Below the pieces are notes generated by a model. That model searched no databases, was not told the origin of the DNA, and saw only the letters and a program-made list of their open reading frames with translations. The translations under genes and the position numbers were made by a program. From Cunninghamia lanceolata (taxonomy: Eukaryota; Streptophyta; Pinopsida; Cupressales; Cupressaceae): a stretch of DNA of 64,000 nucleotides. Below are positions 58,874-64,000 of the stretch, piece after piece; position 1 is the stretch's first letter; each line of letters begins with the position of its first letter. The stretch is from contig BSBN01000763.1 of assembly GCA_027924645.1 (NCBI GenBank), forward strand, positions 124,001 to 188,000, given 5' to 3'.

Positions 58874-61800
58874 AACCGAAAGGCGCAAAAGAAACATCCT
58901 TACAAATCATTGGAGGTAGATCCCTTAGGAGCATTCTCTAGTGTTCCGCATGGCGTTTTGCACATAGAAGACATTAGGGTTTATATAGATGCAAATATTG
59001 AAGAGTTTGGGGAATTCAAACTAAGAGATATCTATCACAAACAACTGATAGACGATGCCTTTGAGCTTAAACCAGAATATAAGGGTATCCAAGAGAAACA
59101 TTTTGGTCAATTCATTCATTTCCCCTGCTTTGAAAAAGATGAATGGGTCCAGTATGTATTGAGTAGGGTGCATGATAACTTCCTTTGGCTGAACAGACCT
59201 TGCAAGATCACAAAGGAGGCAATTAGGGCAGTAACTAGTTTATACTCCTCTGAAGGGATACCTGTCCTCAAATTTGTCAAAAACAACATTGTAACTAAGG
59301 CCATCGGATCAAAATTTGATAAGATGGCAATGACTATTGAAGATATTACTGACCAGGACATCAAGTTTGCATCTATGATAACAGGATACAAGATATATCA
59401 CTCCAGTAGGGAGAATTCAGTATCCAGAACTGCAATATATACTGCCTATGAGATGCTGAGAAAAAATGCAGAATATGATCTCTGTGAACTTCTTTTGAGC
59501 CAATTAATGGAAAACATACAAAAGATCAAAAAGGAAAAGAAAAACTCTTTCAAATATGGTGCACTAATATTATGTTTATTCTTCTACTTCATGAATGAGT
59601 TGCCCGGATCAAATGGATGGATATGGCAGAATGACAAACCGGTAGCAGTTCAGATCAGAGACTATTTGCATGGGCTTGGGGATGCTAAAGCAAGAAATAC
59701 AGCCCTGTGGGGATATTTCAAGAACTTTCAGAGCATGATGCAAGCAAGAGAAAGAATTCCCCAGTCTCTTGTTGATAAATACAAAGACACAGTATGCTTT
59801 ATGGTAGAGACAGATCAGTGCCTAATGGAGGCAGTAGAACCAAGAACTGTGTGGATCATGCCCATGGGGTATGAAGTTGATAAACAAATTGTAGAGCTAC
59901 ATGTTCAACACATGCTCAGTCAACCAAAGGACCCAAAAGCAGAAAGATTTGGAACCTTTGAAGAACTAAGTGTGAAGATTCACACTGAGCTAAGGCAGCC
60001 AGAAATCAAAAGGAAGGTAAGAAAAGAAGTTGAGGAAGTTGCAAAAAGCTTTGGCATCTCAAAGGAGGCAATTGATGCCAACAGGGAAAAGAGGTAAAAG
60101 GCTGAGGAAGAGAAGAAAGAGGCAGAAAAGAGAAGCAAGGAAAGTGCTCTGGTAGAAACCTCAACCCGGACCAGATCATCAAAGAGATCTACACCTGTCA
60201 CAACCACAAGTTCAAGAACATCAAAATCGGAAGTCCAGGCATCCGGCAAAGGAGAGAAAAGATCAAAGACAAAAGCCACAAGGTCTTATGCAAGTCAAAG
60301 AGATGAAGAGGAAACTGAATCAAATGAGGGGATAAAGGAAATAAAGAAGAAAAAGAAGAAAACATCCGGTCAACCTTCTACTGGACAGAAGGAAGAAGAA
60401 AAGACAAAGGAATATGTTGAAAAACCCACTCTTCACATTGATGACATAATCAAATCAGTCACAGTGGATGGAAATCTTTAGCCAATGGTTGAGTTCTATG
60501 ATGATTATGGTGAAGCAGATCAGAAGATATTGCAAGATGCCATAGTCAGGTACCTAAATATCTACAACAAAGCATTTATTAAAATTATATCTCTGATCCC
60601 TAAAAGCTTGGCAAAGGAACTAGAAACAAGAAAGAACACTACCCAAGCTAAAGACCTAGAAATCTGGGAACAAATAGCAATTCAGCTATATCCTTCAATC
60701 GACCCCCAGACAACGAATATGGTATTCAAAGATTGTAAGGATGAGTTCAGAAGTAAAGCAAGGATGAATCAACTTATGCTTGGTGTGACTGACAAGGTGG
60801 CCAAGGACAAAGAAGAGATCCTCCGAAAGGCCTTCAAAAGATTTAATCTTCCTACTATAGAGGACTTGGTTACTGACCCCTCCACCACAAATGTTGCAGA
60901 AGAAACTACTGAGAAAATGATAGAAGAGGTGGGCCCTGAACAGACTAACATTTCTCCTCTGGTTTCCCCTACAATCTCTAGATCTAAAGGAGAAGAAAGA
61001 TTACAGGAGAAAGAAGCAGAGGTGAAGGAAAAAGAAGATGACAGTGCAAAGGTTGTGTAAGGAGAGGAAGCTCCAAAAGACAGTTCAGTGACTCCAGAAG
61101 AAAAGAAAAATCTGTCTTTGGCAAGAGACACTGCAGAATCAGTCAAGGACATTTTGACAAAAGCAACTATGGAGATTGATGAACTGGATCTACTAAAAGG
61201 GCCTCTAGACTTTGACTCTCTATCTCCGGTGCAAACAATGAAGATAGCTTCATTTGCAAATGCGAAGGCCAAAGAGAAGCTACTGAAATCTCACATAGAA
61301 GACTGTGAGCTTATAGAGGTAGCATCTGGAGTTTTGGAAAAGATCATGCCATCTTTTCAGAAGGATCCCTCAGCATCCTCTTCTGGTAATCTCAAAACTC
61401 TAGTCAACAGTGTTAATACACATTTTGATTCTCTAGAAAAATTAGCTGAAGAAAAGGTCTGAAAGGAGTTTTTGGATAAAAGATTCTCAGAGGTACAAGG
61501 TTTGATCATTAATGATAGGAGAAATATGAATATTGGGATAAAGAGCTTAGCAAGGTTTGATCATTAATGATAGGAGAAATATGAATATTGGGATAAAGAG
61601 CTTAGAAAATGCTCTTAAAGATGGCGGTGAAGTATACAAATTTTGTATCTCCTGGTCCAAAGCAATAGTAGAGATTGAGAAGAAAATAAAAGAGCAAGAG
61701 GATAAACTACTAAGTTTGTCTCAAAGTTTTGATCCTCTCTCTTCCTCCATAGTAAATCAAGAGTCACAAATGCAATAAAGAATTTTGAGAAGGAAAGGAA

Positions 61801-62008
61801 GAGCATAATTAGCCGGATGAGTGAACTTAGAAGGATTATTATCCCTAAGTTAGAGGCCATGCATGAGGCCATAAGTGATGCTCAGACTACTGCTCGGACC
61901 AATGATCTGATAGATCTTAAGAGGGCAGAACCTTTTACGTTCCTGTTGAGTGGTCACATCTCAATTTTGGACAGGATGAAACAGAGTTGGGCTGCAAAAC
62001 TTGTCTAA
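58874..62008 (+). pseudogene. large unknown ORF of the Sirevirus-like element
   Basis: One frame is open from the TGA at 58871 and lacks an early ATG; the protein is about 1,000 codons. Stops at 60095, 60479, 61058 and 61460, a 55-bp duplication (61496-61605) and a shift near 61780 break it. N-terminal ~400 residues are globular: HFGQFIHFPCFEKDEWVQYV, LSRVHDNFLWLNRPCKITKE, FKYGALILCLFFYFMNELPG (a short hydrophobic stretch) and WIMPMGYEVDK. A Lys/Glu/Ser-rich basic segment follows (60100-60460). Then come helical parts, IEDLVTDPSTTN and a coiled-coil C-terminus (EIEKKIKEQEDKLLSLSQ). No protease, RT or integrase motif is present. Its place, between gag and the polypurine tracts, is where Sireviruses carry an env-like ORF. 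I cannot assign a function. Confidence 0.7.
61496..61605 (+). repeat. perfect 55-bp tandem duplication in unknown ORF
   Basis: Two identical adjacent 55-bp units start CAAGGTTTGATCATTAATG and end AAAGAGCTTAG. The unit shifts the frame by one base, which explains why the reading moves at this point. Confidence 0.92.
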
Positions 62009-62120
62009 TTGAAGACATCTTTTGCAGACATTCTTCAGTTTATGTGAGTATGTAATATGTGGCTAAGTATAGTTAAAATTTTGAAAATTTTGGTATGCGG
62101 ACCCTACCCTTTGCCATTGA

Positions 62121-62279
62121 TGTCAAAGGGGGAGAGAGAAGAAGTGAAAAATGAGGAATCCAACTAAGGGGGAGCTCCAGAAAATGTATATAAAAATAGA
62201 GCATCAGCCAAGGGGGAGCATAGTGTAAACACTTAGTCATTTTTCACTAAGTGTTGCCATCAATGCCAAAGGGGGAGAT
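62121..62279 (+). promoter_or_regulatory. multiplied polypurine tracts and hairpin
   Basis: Four purine tracts of one type lie within 160 bp: CAAAGGGGGAGAG (62124), CTAAGGGGGAGC (62164), CCAAGGGGGAGC (62209) and CCAAAGGGGGAGAT (62266-62279). The last directly abuts the 3' LTR. Between the third and fourth lies AACACTTAGT...ACTAAGTGTT, a perfect 10-bp inverted repeat (about 62227-62253). Repeated polypurine tracts before the 3' LTR are a known Sirevirus trait. Confidence 0.85.
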
Positions 62280-63370
62280 TGTTGGCAACAGACACTATAT
62301 GGATTCATGATTGTTGTCATTGATGGCAACAAAGTTCATCCCACACATCTGCAGGACATGGTGTGTCTCTACCGGAAGTCAGAGTGAAGAATGTTGTGGT
62401 CCGGCAAACAAGAACAGAGCATGTGGCAAGGTCCGGCAAACAGGTCTGGATCTCTCAGAGGAAGAATCTTGGTGAAGTGTGGTTTTGGGAAAGTCAAGAG
62501 TACTACCTTGAGTGTTATATTCCAAGGATTTAGCCTCTGGTGATAGATGAAGAAAAAGATATGAATACTTGAGTACCGGGTTCCTAAGTGACAGTGTGAA
62601 CAGAGGAAGAAATGACTAACAGAACATCAGACTATTTTTTGGATGTGTTACTGATAATGGAAAAGGTTCTTAAGGCATAAATTATGTTTGGCCGACATGA
62701 TTGATGACTTCTACAAGTATATGCTTGATCCACATTACTTGGTGTGCAAGGATTCAGTCGACAAATCAGAGTTTGTAAAAAGATTGACTATTCTGGGTGC
62801 TGACTAGAAAGGTGATGAAATCACTTGTGCAGATATATATACATGATGGATTTAGTTGTGAGAGGTGTTGTGGTTGTTAGCAATGTGCGAATAAAAGCAG
62901 AAGTACAGAGTAGAAGCAGGAAGGAAGGTCCGGTATGTGAAAGGAAAGCAGCATTATAGAAGAGGAAAGATGAAGTGTAGTAGATCAGTGTACTAAGCCT
63001 AACCAAAACTGAACTCCAGCATTTGTAGATGCTCCCAATCAGTTCAAGTATTGTATAACACTCTTTTTGTAGATAGTGAGTCTCTTGTAGGTAGTGTGCC
63101 TCTTGTGAGTAGTGTGCTCGGGCAGTGAGCCCTAATTGGTAAGTGCCATTTTTGTTTTTCTATTCTTCTAATACAGAATACAATCTTGGGTTAATCACCC
63201 CGTGGTTTTTTCCCTTAACAGGGTTTCCACATCAAAAATATTGTGTCATGTGTACTTCCATTTTCATGGTTATGTTTTCTTGTTTGAATTAATGTTGCAT
63301 TGATTAATAAGAAAGTTCAGAAAGAAGAATTAATTAGGATAACTGATTCACCCCCTCTCAGTTATCAACA
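62280..63370 (+). repeat. Sirevirus-like 3' LTR
   Basis: 1,091 bp, from TGTTGGCAACAGACAC to the CTCAGTTATC plus AACA end. The TATATATAC box is at about 62833-62842 and the U5 hairpin at 63199-63228. It is a close partner of 48948-50040. CCTTA follows at 63371-63375. Confidence 0.93.
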
Positions 63371-63778
63371 CCTTAATCCATTCTACCTATAGAGGTTGAG
63401 ATCCTATCCCTCAGAGTATCCATGCAACACCTGATTAATAGAGAGGAGTATCATACTTCCAGATTACCTGAGCTAGAACTACTAGATGAGAGGCGCCTTG
63501 CAGCACTTAGTCATCTCCATGTCTATCAAAATCACCTCCGGTGCAACTATAACAAGAAGATCAAAGAAAGATGGTTCCAAGTGGGTGATCATGTCCTTAA
63601 GGAAAATTAAAGAAATCAAGCAGATCAGGAAAAGAAGGGCAAGTTTGAGCCTAATTGGTTAGGACCCTTTGTTATCACTACAACATATGGATTAGGAGCT
63701 TATACTTTAGCAACACCTAAAGGTATTTCTCTAGATGACCCACTCAATAGCGTTCATCTCAAGAAGTTCTTTGCCTGA
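63371..63778 (+). pseudogene. Tat-C integrase C-terminus, after insertion
   Basis: Continues Tat-C beyond the insertion: STYRG-like junction, then LRVSMQHLINREEYHTSRLP, ELELLDERRLAALSHLHVYQ, WFQVGDHVLKEN, a stop at 63608, GKFEPNWLGPFVITTTYGLG and LNSVHLKKFFA with TGA at 63776-63778. Compared with other copies, a few codons between ATPY and the PIEVE block seem deleted near the insertion point. It is very close to 1-373. Confidence 0.9.
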
Positions 63779-64000
63779 TCCTCAGAGTATCCTTAGCAAA
63801 AAATCTAAAAAAAAAAAAAATCAAATAAGCCAAAAAAATAGAAATGGCTAAAAATAATCTATCCTCTAGTGAAAACCTGCTAAACAGGTGCCTTGGATAA
63901 GTACCATAGTGAAAACCTAGAAAATAGGTGCTATGTGTAGAGTCAGCATCCATCATCTATTGAGTCTTTTTCATTCCATGTCCATTCCATAATAATCTCC
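63779..64000 (+). other. Tat-C 3' UTR, start
   Basis: A-rich stretch (63800-63840), then the GTGAAAACC/GGTGCC module at 63858-63942, then the beginning of the long 3' UTR seen in Tat-A. The window ends inside it. Confidence 0.75.

Larger units (their letters stand above)
48948..63370 (+). mobile_element. pol-less Sirevirus-like LTR retrotransposon
   Basis: Both termini are clear: LTRs 48948-50040 and 62280-63370 and target duplication CCTTA (48943-48947, 63371-63375). The primer site is TTGGTATCAGAGCC and the polypurine tract ends AAAGGGGGAGAT. Multiplied polypurine-like tracts before the 3' LTR, a coiled-coil gag with zinc knuckles and an extra 3' ORF match the Sirevirus branch of Copia (established knowledge). 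No protease, integrase, RT or RNase H can be read anywhere in its own sequence, so it is non-autonomous. It interrupts the Tat-C integrase and is itself interrupted in gag by 50182-57354. Confidence 0.92.

Noticed and set aside
58874..62008. Calling the unknown ORF an envelope gene
   Set aside because: No signal peptide, no convincing membrane span (only a ~13-residue hydrophobic run) and no glycoprotein-like pattern; position alone is not enough.
1..64000. tRNA, rRNA or other structured RNA genes
   Set aside because: No cloverleaf with A/B boxes or rRNA core words was recognised by eye; TATCAGAGC words are primer sites, not tRNA genes.

Overview
The window looks like intergenic heterochromatin of a large plant nuclear genome. 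I infer a seed plant, possibly a gymnosperm, from the wealth of old, degenerate, long-spaced LTR retrotransposons and the near absence of host genes. No prokaryotic signals are present. Almost every readable protein fragment belongs to a retroelement.

Layout. (1) 1-3535: 3' end of a Ty3/gypsy Tat-like element (Tat-A): integrase tail, long 3' UTR, polypurine tract and an LTR. (2) 3536-4554: minus-strand fragment of a Sirevirus-like Copia LTR. (3) 4555-18946: a second, degenerate Tat-like element (Tat-B): LTR fragment, primer site, 2.9 kb leader, gag, protease, G-patch, RT, RNase H, a second (archaeal-type) RNase H, integrase and 3' UTR. The 3' UTR is split by a solo Copia LTR (15879-17910) with a 5-bp target duplication. 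(4) 18947-26847: AT-rich non-coding retroelement remnants and an isolated LTR related to Tat-B. (5) 26848-32200: mostly unassignable sequence, with one host-derived pseudogene, a plastid-type glutaredoxin-like gene (30345-30745). (6) 32200-36240, minus strand: a broken long reading frame of unknown function, apparently in a retroelement. (7) 36496-37100: a diverged minisatellite of about 73 bp. (8) 37615-43000: long LTR, primer site, gag and protease of a chromovirus-like gypsy element. (9) 43030-64000: a third Tat-like element (Tat-C), interrupted at 48947 by a Sirevirus-like element.

The best-resolved structure is the nest at 48948-63370. A 14.4 kb element with 1.09 kb LTRs and target duplication CCTTA sits inside the Tat-C integrase. 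It has Copia/Sirevirus termini and a gag with zinc knuckles, but no pol. In its place it carries a frame of about 1,000 codons that I do not recognise. Inside its gag lies a second element, 50182-57354, with 2,311-bp LTRs, target duplication CAATG and only a gag-like ORF (TR-GAG type). Both elements lack pol, so they would depend on enzymes supplied elsewhere.

The strongest candidates for something little described are the pol-less element with its large unknown ORF, the apparently related ORF on the other strand at 32.7-36.1 kb, and a GGTGAAAACC...GGCACC module that occurs both in the coding linker and in the 3' UTR of the Tat-like elements. All homology statements come from reading the translations by eye; no search was run.
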